A DNA stretch of 64,000 bases from Brachyhypopomus gauderio (GCF_052324685.1 NC_135226.1:16703384-16767383); one strand, 5' to 3'. Shown: positions 48,818 through 62,108, counted from the first letter of the stretch. Translations and numbers: made by a program. The notes: generated by a model not told the origin, from the sequence alone.

Positions 48818-50955
48818 AAATATAGCCGCAAGCGGCAATGAGCGGGCTCCTCGCAAGTGGCATAGGTACCGACTTGCATGCCTGCGGCGAAGGCATAGTA
48901 GATATGGCTAGGCCAGTGTGTATGTGAAACCTATTGGTAGGCTTGTGCATGTGTGTGCATGTGTAATAGAGAGAGAGAGGTTTGGTGTGATAATGTTTGT
49001 TTTCATCAGTTAGAGCTGTGTATGTGTGTGAGTGATTGCATATAATGGGCAGTCTTAGTTGTCACAGTGAACTCACACTGTCATGTCAGACATGTATGTG
49101 CTCAATCTGTGATGCATACACATAAGTAGGTGTATGTGTGTGTGTGTGTGAATTAGGTGTTTGTATGTGTTACTCTCTAATGTATGGGTAGGCATGGCTA
49201 AGGCAGTGTGTATGTGAAGCTTATAGGGAGGCCTGTTTTTTTGTGAGTGCATGTGAAATAGAGAGAGGGAGGGGGAGACAGAGACCATGGGTTGTTAAGT
49301 GTTAGAAGGTTGGGGGAGTGTGGGGGGAGTGGATGAGAGGGGCACTCTGCGTGTGTGAGAAGTGAGTGCATGTGAAATAGAGAGAGGGAGGGGGAGACAG
49401 AGACATGGGTTGTTAAGTGTTAGAAGGTTGGGGGAGTGGGGGGTGGGGAGTGGATGAGAGGGGCACTCTGCGTCTGCGAGAATGAGAGCGTGCGTGCCTG
49501 CAAACAGCTCTCTACCGCTCCTTGCACTGCTGAGTATGGAAAATGAAAATATTCACTGTAGAGTCATTTGTGGACGGATTTAGCTCAAACTTGGCAAATA
49601 TCACCTCAATGGTCATGTGAATGTGCATGTCAATTTTCATAAACATAGGACATACTATAGCGGAGTTATTAAAATATGAATTTGATGTGTTATGATGGTA
49701 CCATTGTGATGCATATGAAAAATATAAATTTGTGGAAATCTTAGGATTTTTTGCACAACATTTGCATTGCATAGTCTGCTAAGTATATCAAGGTGTGATT
49801 TGAGGTGATGGAGTGAAAATCCTAGGCGTAGTATGGAAAGTGGAAATTATACATATTTGATAATATGTGAAAATCCGTACATTTTTGTAAAGCACTTGCA
49901 ATTACAAAGTTGTTAAGGATTCTACGTAGAATCATATGAGTCCAAGTTTGTTGTTTTATGTCATACTATGTGGGCGTAATTCAGGAGTTTCTAGTATAGC
50001 GCCACCTAGTGGTGCAATTGCCATCATACCCCAGTATGTCTTAGAGGGTGTGCACCTGAACATGCCATGTGAGTTTCAGGTCAATTGACATATGTAAAGC
50101 TTGTAAAGCTTGTGAAATTGTATACTGACAGCTAATTGGTCGATGGTGGCGGCCATATTGGACATATGATGGTGCAGACCTAGGACCTGTCTCAGAGGTG
50201 CATGTAGATGATGCATACCAAGTTTTGTGTTATTTGGCCAATCGGTGTGTGCAGGAGAGTTTTTTGGCAGTTATAGCGCCCCCTAGGTGTGAATGTGTGC
50301 CAAAATGTATGGGCAGGTGTAGACGCCCAACAGGTACATGTATATGAAATTTGGTGTGAATATGTAAAAGTATGCATGAGATACAGCAGAAAATGTGCAT
50401 TTTTGGCTGTGAAATTTTTGCCCCTTGACTTGTGTGGCATGTGGCCACGCCCATGTGCAGAAATGTGCATTTTTTGTTAAAGATTATTAAAGTTCAGACT
50501 CTTCTGAACGTTTTGATACCACATATGTGCATGTATGTGAAAAATCCAGGGACTAGTTAACTCTCAAAAATGTGTGCGATTTTGCATATTATGCAAATTA
50601 GCTCGAAAACGAAGTAGGCGGAGCTTATGGGTTCTTGAGGCTTTTTGGTAGGTTTGGAGACAAGGAACATGTATATGAAAGAATTTTAAATTTAGGACAT
50701 ACGTGGTACTGGCAATTTACTTGAATGCGTTTGCGTGCGCTGTAGCGCCACCTATGGGCGGATTTGGCTGGCGTCTTGCGCCTGAGTAGCGGGAGGGACT
50801 ACTACCTATTGACCAAGTTTCAAGTCTGTAGGCCTTACGGTTTGGGCTGTGCGAACCGTTTTAAGGCAGAAAAAGAATAATAATAATAAGAACATGAAGG
50901 AGAAAAATCCTAACAATTACAATAGGCCTCCAGCACCTTTGGTGCTCGGAGCCCT
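48818..50955 (+). repeat. TAGCC unit E with its own hairpin type
   Basis: 5' end GGCAATGAGCGGGCTCCTCG; 3' hairpin 50924-50955 with arms AGGCCTCCAGCACC and GGTGCTCGGAGCCCT. A tandem duplicate of about 110 bp (agtgcatgtgaaatagagag) lies at about 49247-49465. The C-like second half contains GCGCCACCTAGTGG (about 49999) and GCGCCCCCTAGG (about 50275). The 3' block is TTACGGTTTGGGCTGTG. Confidence 0.85.
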
Positions 50956-51150
50956 AATAATAAGAAAGAAAAATCCGAGCAATAACAATAGGTTTCCCAC
51001 ACTATGTGTGTGAACCCTAAAAAGAAGAAAAAAGAAAAATCCTAGCAATTACAATAGGGTTCCCACACTATGTGTGTGAACCCTAAAAAGAAGAAAAAAG
51101 AAAAATCCTAGCAATTACAATAGGGTTCCCACACTATGTGTGTGAACCCT
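50924..51150 (+). repeat. Array of four tandem terminal hairpins
   Basis: Hairpins at 50924-50955 (E type), 50990-51018, 51056-51084 and 51122-51150 (A/B type), spaced about 66 bp, each preceded by gaaaaatcc(t/g)agcaat(t/a)acaat. The A/B type is AGGGTTCCCACAC, loop TAT, then GTGTGTGAACCCT: a 13-bp stem with one mismatch. The intervening unit bodies are missing. Confidence 0.9.
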
Positions 51151-51638
51151 AATAACTAGGGCTGCATCTATGTGAACAATATAGGAAGGCCTATATTGTG
51201 TCTATACATGATTGGGCCTGTATATTACAGACAGAGAGAGATTGAGGGTGCCAGAGACTATGCTTTGTTAATTCACTCCTTGCACACCTTGCACGCCTAA
51301 CATGACTGCCCGTGTATTCAAAGTATGAATGTAGTCTGCAAAGCCTGGCATTACATGACTGACATGACTGGCATGACTGACATAACTGATATGACTGAAA
51401 TGACATCACTGGCATGATGAACAAAAGTAATATGACTGATATGACTGACATAACTGGAATGAGTGACATGACTGGCATGACTGTAATGACATGACTGATA
51501 TGACTGACATGACTTATGTCTGACATGACTGGACTGACATGACTGATATGACTGGACTGAAATGACTGACATGACTGGACTGACATGACTGTTATGACTG
51601 GACAGATATGCATACAAACTATACATACATTTAGGTAG

Positions 51639-51682
<44 letters not shown>

Positions 51683-53516
51683 TAGTGTATGTACTGAAAC
51701 TATGACAACATATACTAATACATACATACATAAGTATACATAGAAACTATACATACATATAGGTATAAAGGTGTGTGTGTCTGTGTGTTTGTGTGAGAGA
51801 GAGAGACAAAAAAGAAGCCAAATATCAGTTTGTATGAGCATGTGTTAGTCACTGAGATATGGGTGGGTATGGCTAGGGAAGTGTCATTGTGAATGCTATA
51901 GGAAGGCCTGCTTGTGCCTGTATGTGTGTGTGCCTGGTTAATAGACACAGAGAGATCTAGGTAGCCAGAGCAATGTTTACTTAGGGCACAGAGATGGGAG
52001 GGGGAATGTGGGTGAGAGTGTGAGAGAGACTGAGAGTGTGAGTTTCAGCTTGCGTGCGTGTGAGAAGGAGAAGGTGACAGAGGGACTTTACATGCATTCT
52101 TATGCATTGTATATAATACTGCACTGTAGAGCCATACGATAACCGATTTAGATGAAACTTGACAAATTTGTTCAGGATGGGATTCTGAATGGGCTTGTGC
52201 ATTTTGGTCAGAATTGGGTAAAATATGAAAGAGCTTTAAGAATATGAATATTATATGTATCGATGCTGTCCATTAAAAAAATATTTAGCAGGTATAAGTG
52301 TCCTCAAATTCAAAATCTTTGGATTGTTTTTTGATTTCACACTCTGTAGAGTATTATAAGACTTTGCTTGACATGATAGTATGAAAATCCTAGGAGGAGT
52401 ATGAAAAATGATGATTTCAAACTATTATTAACTGTAAATAAACTGTGCATTTTTTAATAGGACATGTAATGGGAAAATTGTTCGCACTACTGCAAGGAAT
52501 CAAAAGAGTCCAATTGCATGTTCCCAAGTGGAATTATGTAGGGGATACACTTGCTTTTTTTGCAATAGCGCCCCCCAGTGGCCAATCGACACCCGGCTGG
52601 ATTATGTCATAGGGGGCGTGCACTTGTCCACACCCAAGAGGTTTCGTGCAGATCGACCAATGGTAAGCCTGTCAAACGCGTGCCGATCACTGATTGGCCG
52701 ATTACGTCAGCCATTTTGGAAGTATGGCATGTCTGCTTTAGGACCTGGTTTCCAGAGGCCCATAGATGATGTCTGTCAAGTTTCATGTGGATCGGCCAAT
52801 CTGAGTGCATGGGGCAAATTTTTGCATGTTATAGCGCCCCCTAGCAGGTGAGGTATGGCAACCACTGCGAGCTGCCCCAGACCCTCACACGGAAGCTGTC
52901 TGTGAAGTGCCATCTCATTACATGCAAGTTTTCTTAAGTTAGAGTTCCATATGTGCAAAATTTACTATTGAATTTACGCCCCCTCATTTGATTGGCTTAT
53001 ACTGACTAGGTAGTGAAGAAATTAGCATTTTTGTTGGATACATTTTAAAGTTCAGACTCTTCTGAACGTTTTGATACCACATATGTGCACGTATGTGAAA
53101 AATCCAGGGACTAGTTCGCGCTCAAAGATGTGTGTGATTTTGCACATTATGCAAATTAACTCGAAATCTAAGTGGGCGGAGCTTAATGGTTGTATATTAA
53201 TTGTCCTATTGAATTTAGTCAAGGAATGCATAGGAACTGGAATTTTGGTTCTAGTACCTACGGTGTAGGAGATATGGACAAAAAGTCAATATGGTCTGCT
53301 ATAGCGCCACCATCAGGCCAATTTGGGGTCCCTGTATGGGAATCTGGTCCTTGGAGGTAACTGAACCTTTTTGCCAAGATTGGGTTTTCTAGGCATTACG
53401 GTCTAGGCTGCACGATGCATTTTATGTCAAAAAATGGGCAAAAGAATAAGAAAAATAAGAAAAATACCAGCAATTACAATAGGGTTCCCACACTATGTGT
53501 GTGTGAACCCTAAAAA
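51151..53516 (+). repeat. TAGCC unit A6, 5'-truncated
   Basis: Starts inside the unit (ctagggctgcatctatg), lacking the first roughly 180 bp. Shares private variants with A3. (TG)n at about 51641-51681. Its terminal hairpin is the first of a four-hairpin run. Confidence 0.87.
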
Positions 53517-53698
53517 ACCCTAACAATTACAATAGGGTTCCCACACTATGTGTGTGTGAACCCTAAAAAGAAGAAAAATTCGAGCAATTACAATAGGTTT
53601 CCCACACTACGTGTGTGAACCCTAATAAGAAGAAAAAAAAAAAAGAAGAAAAATTCGAGCAATTACAATAGGTTTCCCACACTACGTGTGTGAACCCT
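53481..53698 (+). repeat. Second array of four tandem terminal hairpins
   Basis: Hairpins at 53481-53511, 53534-53564, 53595-53623 and 53670-53698. The last two carry the same two variants (GGTTTC arm, TAC loop) and the same long A/AG-rich spacer, so they duplicated together. Confidence 0.9.
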
Positions 53699-56600
53699 AA
53701 AAAAGGCACAAAAGCCCAAAGGGTCTTTTAGACCAACAAGTGATATGAAGCTACTTCAGTCCAAAAAATGGACAGATAAAGTAATTTGCAAAAAATTATT
53801 CAACTGGGGCAATAAAGGCCCAAAAGATCAAAACAAAATGTAATGGCAAAATGATTCAGATCATAGAAGTTAATCAGTGCTGTGATTAGCTTTGTATTTG
53901 TGTGTTTGTGTGTTTTTTCATGTATGCAGTAAGGGCTTCTTGAGGCTTTTTTGGTTGGCTTGAGCAAAGGAATACAGCTGAAGTAGAATTTTGTTTCTAG
54001 GCCATACAGTGTGGAAGATATTAGCAAAATGATTCAGACCATACAACTAAATCAAATGCTGAGATTAGGTTAAAAGCACTGACACACTGACACACATTGT
54101 GTGTCAGCACTAAAAGCACTGACACACAATTTGTCAGAAGTTGTGAACATAGCAGCAGGAGAGCTCTTGTTAATGCCCCACATGTAAACCCCACTATTTA
54201 ACCCTTTTCATTTAGCTGACAAAATCTGTCACATGTGAATCTCAAACAAACCAAAGAGTGATGGCTTACTATACAATAAAATAACACAAATATTCTTATC
54301 TTTGCCTGTTCATGATGTTCTCATCCCTACTCTGACATGTTCTCACTGTTGTGCCCATAGTAGGGAGGCCACTAGGAATGTGTATCTAACAAGACTTTGA
54401 TGATAAGTAAAGCATGCAGTTATATAGAGGTTGTGTGTGAAATGTGAATTACATATCTCTGTCCTCTCTTATGTCATTTCAGGATGTATAGAGGGCATGA
54501 GTTGAGAGTGTGGATGGAAAAATGAAGCTAAATATCAGTTAGTGTGTTGGAAATGGCAAGAGAAATGTATATATGAAGCATATAGGAAGTCCTGTGTGAG
54601 GGTGTGTGGAAAAAAAGAAGCTAAATATCTGTATATTAGTCACTGGGTAATTGGTAGTAATGGCTAGAATTAGTGTGTATGTGAAACCTATAGGCCAGAG
54701 AGGCCTTTGTTTTTGTGAGTGCATGTGAAGGAGAGAGAGGGAGGAGGGAGAGCCCAAGGGTTGTAAAGTGTTAGAAGCATGGGGGAGTGGAGGAGGGGGG
54801 CAGCGTGTGTGAGAATGGCAAACGTGCGTGTCTTATTCAACTGAGGCAATAAAGGCCCAAAAGATCAAAACAAAATGTATTGGCAAAATGATTCAGATCA
54901 TAGAAGTTAATCAAATGCTGTGATTAGCTTTGTATGTGTGTGTGTGTTTTTTCATGTATGCAGTAAGGGCTTCTTGAGGCTTTTTTGGTTGGCTTGAGCA
55001 AAGGAATACAGCTGAAGTACAATTTTGTTTCTAGGCCATACAGTGTGGAAGATATTAGCAAAATGATTCAGACAATACAACTAAATCAAATGCTGAGATT
55101 AGGTTAAAAGTACTGACACACTGACCCAGGGGCCTAGTCAAATAAATATACCTTTGGCTGAATTTGACTGATGTTGTGAACATAGCAGCAGGAGAGCTCT
55201 GGTTAATGCCCCACATGTAAACACCACTCTTTAACCCTTTTCATTTAGCTGACAAAATATGTCACATGTGATTCTCAAACAAACCAGAGTGATGGGTTAC
55301 TATACAATAAAATAACACAAATATTCTTATCTTTGCCTGTTCATGATGTTCTCATCCCTACTCTGACATGTTCTCACTGTTGTGCCCATAGTAGGGAGGC
55401 CACTAGGAATGTGTATCTAACAAGACTTTGATGATAAGTAAAGCATGCAGTTATATAGAGGTTGTGTGTGAAATGTGAATTACATATCTCTGTCCTCTCT
55501 TATGTCATTTCAGGATGTATAGAGGGCATGAGTTGAGAGTGTGGATGGAAAAATGAAGCTAAATATCAGTTAGTGTGTTGGAAATGGCAAGAGAAATGTA
55601 TATATGAAGCATATAGGAAGTCCTGTGTGAGGGTGTGTGGAAAAAAAGAAGCTAAATATCTGTATATTAGTCACTGGGTAATTGGTAGTAATGGCTAGAA
55701 TTAGTGTGTATGTGAAACCTATAGGCCAGAGAGGCCTTTGTTTTTGTGAGTGCATGTGAAGGAGAGAGAGGGAAGAGGGAGAGCCCAAGGGTTGTAAAGT
55801 GTTAGAAGCATGGGGGAGTGGAGGAGGGGGGCAGCGTGTGTGAGAATGTGCGTGTCTTAGCAGCTGTCTATGCCTCCCTGCACTGGTCAGTATGGAAAAT
55901 GAAAATATTCACTGTAGAGCCGTTTGCAGGCGGATTTGGCTCAAACTTGGCACACTTAACCACAATGGTCATGTGAATGTGGATGTCAGTTTTCATAACA
56001 ATCAGACATACTATGGCGTAGTTATTGAACTGTGAATTTGATGTGTTACGATGGTAGCATTGTGATGTATATGAAAAATATTAATTTGTGAAAACCTTAG
56101 GATTTTCTTGCTAATCTTAGCATTTCAGAGTCTGCTGAGTATTACAAGGTGTGATTTAAAGGTGATGGAGTTAAAATGCTAGGACTAGTATGAAAATGAC
56201 AAGTTATATATATTTGATAATAGTGAAAAAGTGGTACATTTTTGCAAAGCACATGTAATTAGAAAGTTGCTAGGAATTCTGCATACAATCATATGAGTGC
56301 AAGCATTTCTTGATAAGTGAAAATATGTAGGAGAAATTCTGGATTTTCTAGTATAGCGCCACCTAGTGGTGCAATTCCCTTCTAACATGAGTATGTCTTA
56401 GAGGGTGTGTACATGAACATACCATGTCAGTTTCATGTGTATGTACCTATGGTAAGTCTGTCAAATGGCCAATTAATTAAAATTAAAATTAATTGGCTTA
56501 TGGTGGCCATGTTTTTTGAGTGATGAGGTCATCATTGTGTGCCTTGATACCACTTGGGCCCCTGATGACGTCTGTAAAGTTTGGGCTTGATGTGACTAAT

Positions 56601-57265
56601 GGTTTCTGAGAAACAAATTTCCCCATGTTATAGCACCCCCTATTGGACAATCGTGGCCAGCTTTGACCTGTGACCTCTGAGTCATGTGCCCTAACAACTG
56701 ATAAATTTTCATGAAGATTGGTCAAAGCATTGCTGAGATATAGCTGCTGAAGTAAATTTAGCCACGCCTCAGAGCTATTGATTGACATGTGACAGTCAGA
56801 CTGTATACCAATGTCACAGTTTTGTTGATATTCATTGACAATGAGATTCTTGTGAATATTTTGACACCAAGATTGTGGTGATCAGATAAAAAACCAGGGA
56901 CTAGTATAAAAAAATAGGTTTTGCATATTATGCAAATTAGCAAAAAATCTAAGTAGGCGGAGCTTAATGGTTGTATATGAATAGTCCTATTGAATTTTGC
57001 CAAGGAATCCATAAAAAGTGGAATTTTGTTTCTATGACTTACGGATTGGGAGATATGGACCAAACGACAAAATGGTGCGCTATAGCGCCACCATCAGGCC
57101 AATGTGGGTCTCTGTACTTGAGTCTGGTCCTTGGACCATACATTATCAATTTGCCAAGTTTGGTGTTTCTAGGCCTTACGGTCTAGGCTGCACAATGCGT
57201 TTTAGGTCAAAAAATGGGCAAAAGAATAATAATAATAAGAAGAAGAAGAAAGAAAAATCCTAACA
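53699..57265 (+). repeat. TAGCC-related segment F with internal 1.03-kb tandem duplication
   Basis: 5'-truncated (starts aaaaaggcacaaaagccc). A stretch at about 53806-54833 is repeated at about 54834-55860 with few differences (offset about 1030). From 55861 it follows the second module of B units: GCGCCACCTAGTGG at about 56356, GCACCCCCTATTGG at about 56633, octamer palindrome at about 56921, GCGCCACCATCAGG at about 57083, TTACGGTCTAGGCTGCA at about 57176. It ends at the OR4 junction in AATAATAATAAG and aatcctaacaattaca, just short of where a hairpin would start. Confidence 0.83.
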
Positions 57266-58066
57266 ATTACAGTCTTTCTGGATAAGACACTTCATGAACC
57301 TATATATCTGTTCATATGTAATTTATATGTAAATGGAATTGGGGGTGCTTCTGCTTTCTATCCAAAGTTCCTGGCTGATCTTTTCTCAGGCTCTCACATT
57401 ATCTCATATTCAGGGTGTCTGTCACAAATATGCAGTATATACTGGTATATTTTTTGTGAATTTACAAGTCTAACAGTCATGGCATATGACAGATATATAG
57501 CCATCTGTAAGCCTTTGGAATATCATTGCATTATGACACACCAGATGGTGATAAAACTGTTGCTTTGTATTTGGCTATTCTCTTTTCTAGAAACATCTAT
57601 TGGAGTTTCACTGACAGCTCAGCTGTCCTTATGTGGTAATGAGATTGACAAGCTTTACTGTTTTAACTGGGATGTTGTAAAGCTTTCCTGTACAGATGCC
57701 ACGGTGATCAACCTATATGGATACATAGTAATGTTTTCTCATACGTCTCAAGCTGTGTTCATCATGTTTTCATACATTCGCATCATCAAAGCATCTTTGA
57801 AGTCCAGGACAGAGAGAGTCAAATTCATGCAGACTTGTATGCCCCATTTAGTAACTCTCAGTAATTTCACTTTTTCCCTGCTTCTTGACATTTTGTGTGC
57901 TCGCTATGGCAGAGGAGAGAGACTTCAGGCTCTGCGTAATATTTTAGGTATAGAGTTTCTTGTGGTGCCTCCTCTCCTAAACCCCATCATATATGGGATC
58001 AGAATGACACGAATTCGCAGTCGGTTTGTGAAAATGTACAGTCATACAATTAACACCCTTAGGTAA
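57266..58066 (+). pseudogene. Olfactory receptor OR4, 3' part (codons 45-310)
   Basis: 266 uninterrupted codons from ITVFLDKTLHEPIYLFICNL to the stop at 58064, covering helices 2-7: VMAYDRYIAICKPLEY, the loop-2 cysteines, KFMQTCMPHLVTL and NPIIYGIRMTRIRSR. Together with codons 1-43 at 21532 this makes exactly the 310-codon frame of OR1 and OR3, minus one codon at the joint. The downstream part from the internal ATG at 57479 cannot make a receptor by itself because helices 1-2 are lost. OR4 differs from its paralogs at many sites (FSGSHIISYSGCLSQICSI, ATVINLYGYIVMFSHTSQ). As assembled it is a disrupted pseudogene; I see no phase-matched splice pair at the joints. Confidence 0.93.
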
Positions 58067-59038
58067 GTAGGCATGAAAAGGTGGAAACTGTGTGTTAACC
58101 TTCGTCAGCCATTTCATTTGTACCTGTCTTCTACTCAGTTAGATGTTAAATGGATGTGTATAGAGATAATAACTATCTCTTTTCAACAAGATATTCTTAT
58201 TTTAGCTGAATCCTGAACAACTTTAATATAAGATGTATTTTTGTGTGTGGTTTATAAATCACCTAATATAACAATAAAACCAGTATGTTAAAATGAACAC
58301 CCGGGTGAGTAACAAAGCAGAAATATAATTTTTATTTTCTAAAAAATGTATGTGTATAGACAGATGATCACTTACCAACCTATGGAATATTGTGATTTGA
58401 AGCTCTTTTTCACATATGATGTTTTAATATATACTATAACCGATTTCCCTTCGGTTCCTTTGTAAATATAGGGTGTTAAACACAATCATGCATAGAGGCC
58501 GGATTTATTAGCAGTATCAGCGATGTACAGAGACAACATTCAAAGAGCTTACATGCTGCAACATTCAAATGAAAATTCAACCTGAAAATAAAAGTTGCCC
58601 AAGTCCTAGCAAATGAAAAAGATGAAGTTCAAGATGTTGGAACATAGCAGCAGGTCCTCCTGTGTTACCTGTTGGATGGTGCTTAGATATAAAAATAAAG
58701 CTGCTATGCACTAAAAGACTTTCAGACAAGGAGAATACTTTTCTGTAATATATAGTTCTCTCCGCACATGCTTACAGTAACTGGCTCTAAGTTAGATTTC
58801 ATGTTATCTTCTGATCATATTGCATTTTATTCTGTATTTCTGGCAAGTGATGTGTTATATAATGCAAGATCTGGCTGTAGCTGGTATCATGTGCTTGGAA
58901 GCAACACATACAGTATCTGATATGTCATTTACATATTTACTATCAAAGTAATCTATTTGGCCATCTATATATACTCTGCTGTTTACTGAATAAAGTGTGA
59001 GTGCTGCTCAATATATTTCATATTGACAACTTGTGTAC
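58067..59038. other. OR4 3' flank; no gene
   Basis: AT-rich sequence with an AATAAA at 58273-58278 (about 210 nt after the OR4 stop), which could be its poly(A) signal. Nothing else recognised. Confidence 0.5.
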
Positions 59039-59046
59039 CCCATGGC

Positions 59047-59224
59047 CAGGGTTGCAACTACATACTTTCTGAGGTGTATGCAAACATACTATCGGCGCCC
59101 CCTGCACTCCACCCCCCACCCCACCCCAACTCGGCAAATAATTTTCTGGCATCGATTTGGCGCCCCCTCTAGTGCAGCGCCCCTATGCGTCGCATACGCT
59201 GCATACCCCCTTTTTGCGCCACTG
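59047..59224. mobile_element. hAT-type MITE
   Basis: 178 bp flanked by the 8-bp direct repeat CCCATGGC (59039-59046, 59225-59232). Termini are CAGGGTTGC and, reversed, CAGTGGCGC; further in, AGGTGTATGC on the left pairs imperfectly with GCTGCATACCCCC on the right. The interior is GC-rich. Non-autonomous. Confidence 0.82.
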
Positions 59225-59232
59225 CCCATGGC

Positions 59233-60003
59233 GCGAAGGAGGACTAACCAGGCAAGTCAAGCAGACATTGGGACTAGAAGGGCAGGTTAAGGAAAACTGG
59301 AAATGTATCAGGTTCAGGAAATCTCATACTTGTTGCCACAGTGCAATTAGAATGAGTGTAGTGGAGACAGCTAAAAGCCATCTCACTATGACGCCCAACA
59401 TGGAATCCTTTGCCTGCTGAACGTGAAAGACTGACTCACCCAAATCTCTTTGATTGTATGTAAAGATAAACACTGATTCTTTACCCAGCAACAGGCCCCA
59501 AAGGAACCACATTCATAATGTTGTTTGTCTCCCAAAGCTTAGGATTCTGACCTTATCTGACTTCCTGAGCTTAGGAGAGAGAGGCCATCTAAGAGTTCTG
59601 GTCAAAATCAACCTTCTTTGGAGGACACTGGGACCACAGTCAGGAAGGACCTACACTCATAAAACTCTAAATTCCAACCTTATCTGATTGATTAAGGATT
59701 CAACCAAAGTTACAACACCTCGGGAGTCATGTGTTAAAATCCAGAACTGAAGATGCAAATATTTCAGAGATCTTTGTAACTCCAAATTGGGACGTAGCAT
59801 ACTGGAACAAGCTTGGTGAACTCAGTCTAGAGACACCAAACTTGACAACATTTCATACAAGGAAAGATTAATTATTCTTGAGGCCATTATTCAGCTTTCC
59901 AGCCCTTAAGGACAAAGGACCACAGGACCATGTGCCTCTAAATGTGAACACTGTGATATAAAGACACAACTTATGATCTTTCATGTATTCAGTATTAAGT
60001 GAT
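59233..60003. other. No gene recognised
   Basis: Unique-looking sequence with short frames only, none with recognisable features. Confidence 0.5.
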
Positions 60004-60928
60004 TGTCACATCCAGCTCCGCCCTCCTTCCCAGTCTTGTGTCGTCTGCCCTAGCCCCGCCCTGGTTTTCCTGTTACCTGTCCGTCACGCCCCATCCTCTG
60101 TGTTTCACCTGCGTCTCATTTCTCCTCCCTGTCCCAAGGTATTTAATTCCCTCTGTCTTATCCTCTCGTTGTCAGTCATTGTGTTTCCAAGGTTTTCAGT
60201 ATGGTGCTGTGTTCTTGTGTCTCCGCGTCCTCTAGCATAATCTTCCCCGTTTTCTGGTCTGGTTCGTGTTGTTTAGTCTTCCTTGTGTGCTCTCTCTCTT
60301 GTTTCTCTTTGCCCCTCCTTTCATCTAGTGTTCTCCAGTGATTTCCATCCATCCATTATCCGAACCGCTTAATCCCGCTAGTCGGGGTCACGGGGGGCTG
60401 GAGCCAATCCCAGCAATTCCAGGCGAAGGCAGGGTACACCATGGGCAGGTCGCCAGTCCACCGCATGGCCAACACACACGCACGCACACCTACGGGCAAT
60501 TTAGAGTGAACAATCAACCTAACACGCATGTCTTTGGACCGCGGGAGGAATCCGGAGTACCCGGAGAAAACCCATACAGGCACAGGGAGAACATGCAAAC
60601 TCCACACAGAGCAGCCCAGACCGAGAATCAAACCCAGACCGCCTTGTTGTGAGGCGACAGCGCTAACCACCACACCACTGTGCCGCCAGTGATTTCCATA
60701 TTGGTTTCATGTTGTTCCTTGTCCTGCTTATTCCCCTCGTCGAGAATTTCCCCCTTGCGTAGGGTTCTCTGTTGTGCATTTTCTGCGGCTGCATTTGTTT
60801 CCCCTGTCAGTCCTGTCTCCCGATGTATGTTAGTTTAGCGTAGCGTTCGTTTTATATTCCCAGGTTCTTGTGTCGTTTTTTCTAGTACGTTGTTTAACGT
60901 TATGTTTGTCTGGTTATTATTGTTATGA
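60004..60928 (+). mobile_element. LTR-like element (solo), with insert
   Basis: Begins TGTCACATCCAGCTCCGCC and is strongly pyrimidine-rich in the manner of the other fish LTRs here (ctgtgtttcacctgcgtctc). It continues on both sides of the retroposon at 60349-60686 and appears to end near ttatgaca at about 60928. No target duplication confirmed; the right end is approximate. Confidence 0.5.
60349..60686 (-). mobile_element. Non-LTR retroposon tail flanked by a 13-bp target duplication
   Basis: 338 bp between direct repeats CAGTGATTTCCAT (60336-60348, 60687-60699). The sequence is the very common fish repeat with CCATCCATTATCC at one end, then GGAGAAAACCCA, GGGAGAACATGCAAACTCC and CACTGTGCCGCC at the other. 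The CATC repeat at the left and the long target duplication mark retroposition, with the 3' end at left. It has no coding capacity; I believe it is a LINE 3' tail or related SINE. Confidence 0.82.
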
Positions 60929-61406
60929 CAATGTTAGTTAATACAATATTTATAAACAAGGTGTTACTACATTGTAATTACATTATTATTACAATGTGTG
61001 ATTATAATGTGTTATTACATTGTAAATACATAGTTATTACAACATTGTTTGGTTTTCAGATTAATTTGATTTAAATACATCTGAAAATCATTTCTTTGTG
61101 AATCACTACCAAGAACAAGAACCTCAGTCTGTATTTAACTGCAGAAAATTGTTAGACATTCATGTCTGAATATCACCTATCATCTCTGAAACCAGGCTTC
61201 AAAGTGTAATCTATTTGGTTTGCTTTAACATAATCATTCAACTGCACTGTAAACCCGGATTTGATTTTAATAAATTATTTTAGTAATCATTAATAATTAT
61301 TTCATGTTTTGTAAAAAAATATTTCCATTACTAAATAAAACTAGTTGTTATTATTATTGAGCTGAAATAGGCATTGCAATGATCATGTTAAGTAAAGATA
61401 AAATAT
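60929..61406. other. AT-rich sequence with short palindromic repeats
   Basis: At about 60960-61050, words such as ttacattgtaa and attacaatgtg repeat and invert. No gene seen. Unit A7 inserts at the AT-rich end. Confidence 0.5.
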
Positions 61407-62108
61407 AAATATAGCCGCAAGCGGCGATTGGCGGGTTCACACACAAATAGGCATATTTTGGCCTCAATAGGCAAAAGGAAGCCCAAAAGGTCCTTTAGAC
61501 CTAAAAGTGAAAAGAAGCTGTTTGGGTTTGGCCAGTGTGTGCTCTACAGATAGAGTGTGATGACATCTGCGTGTGTCAGAAAGGGAGACACAGAAATAGC
61601 ACATCTGGCTAGGGCTGCATCTATGTGAACAATATAGGAAGGCCTGCATTTGTCTATACATGATTGGGCCTGTATATTACAGACAGAGAGAGATTGAGGG
61701 TGCCAGAGACTATGCTTTGTTAATTCACTCCTTGCACACCTTGCACGCCTAACATGACTGCCCGTGTATTCAAAGTATGAATGTAGTCTGCAAAGCCTGG
61801 CATTACATGACTGACATGACTGGCATGACTGGCATGACTGACATAACTGATATGACTGGCATGACTGAAATGACATCACTGGCATGATGAACAAAAGTAA
61901 TATGACTGATATGACTGACATAACTGGAATGAGTGACATGACTGGCATGACTGTAATGACATGACTGATATGACTGACATGACTTATGTCTGACATGACT
62001 GGACTGACATGACTGATATGACTGGACTGAAATGACTGACATGACTGGACTGACATGACTGTTATGACTGGACAGATATGCATACAAACTATACATACAT
62101 TTAGGTAG

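Noticed and set aside
50924-51150. The tandem hairpins as a CRISPR-like array
   Set aside because: Spacers are A-rich unit tails, nearly identical to each other, in a vertebrate genome; no spacer diversity and no cas genes.
58001-58066. The internal-ATG frame 57479-58066 as a functional short receptor
   Set aside because: It would lack helices 1-3. It is simply the 3' remainder of the split OR4.
60338-60652. 104-residue frame as a gene
   Set aside because: Lies exactly on a retroposon tail with a 13-bp target duplication that is very common in fish genomes.
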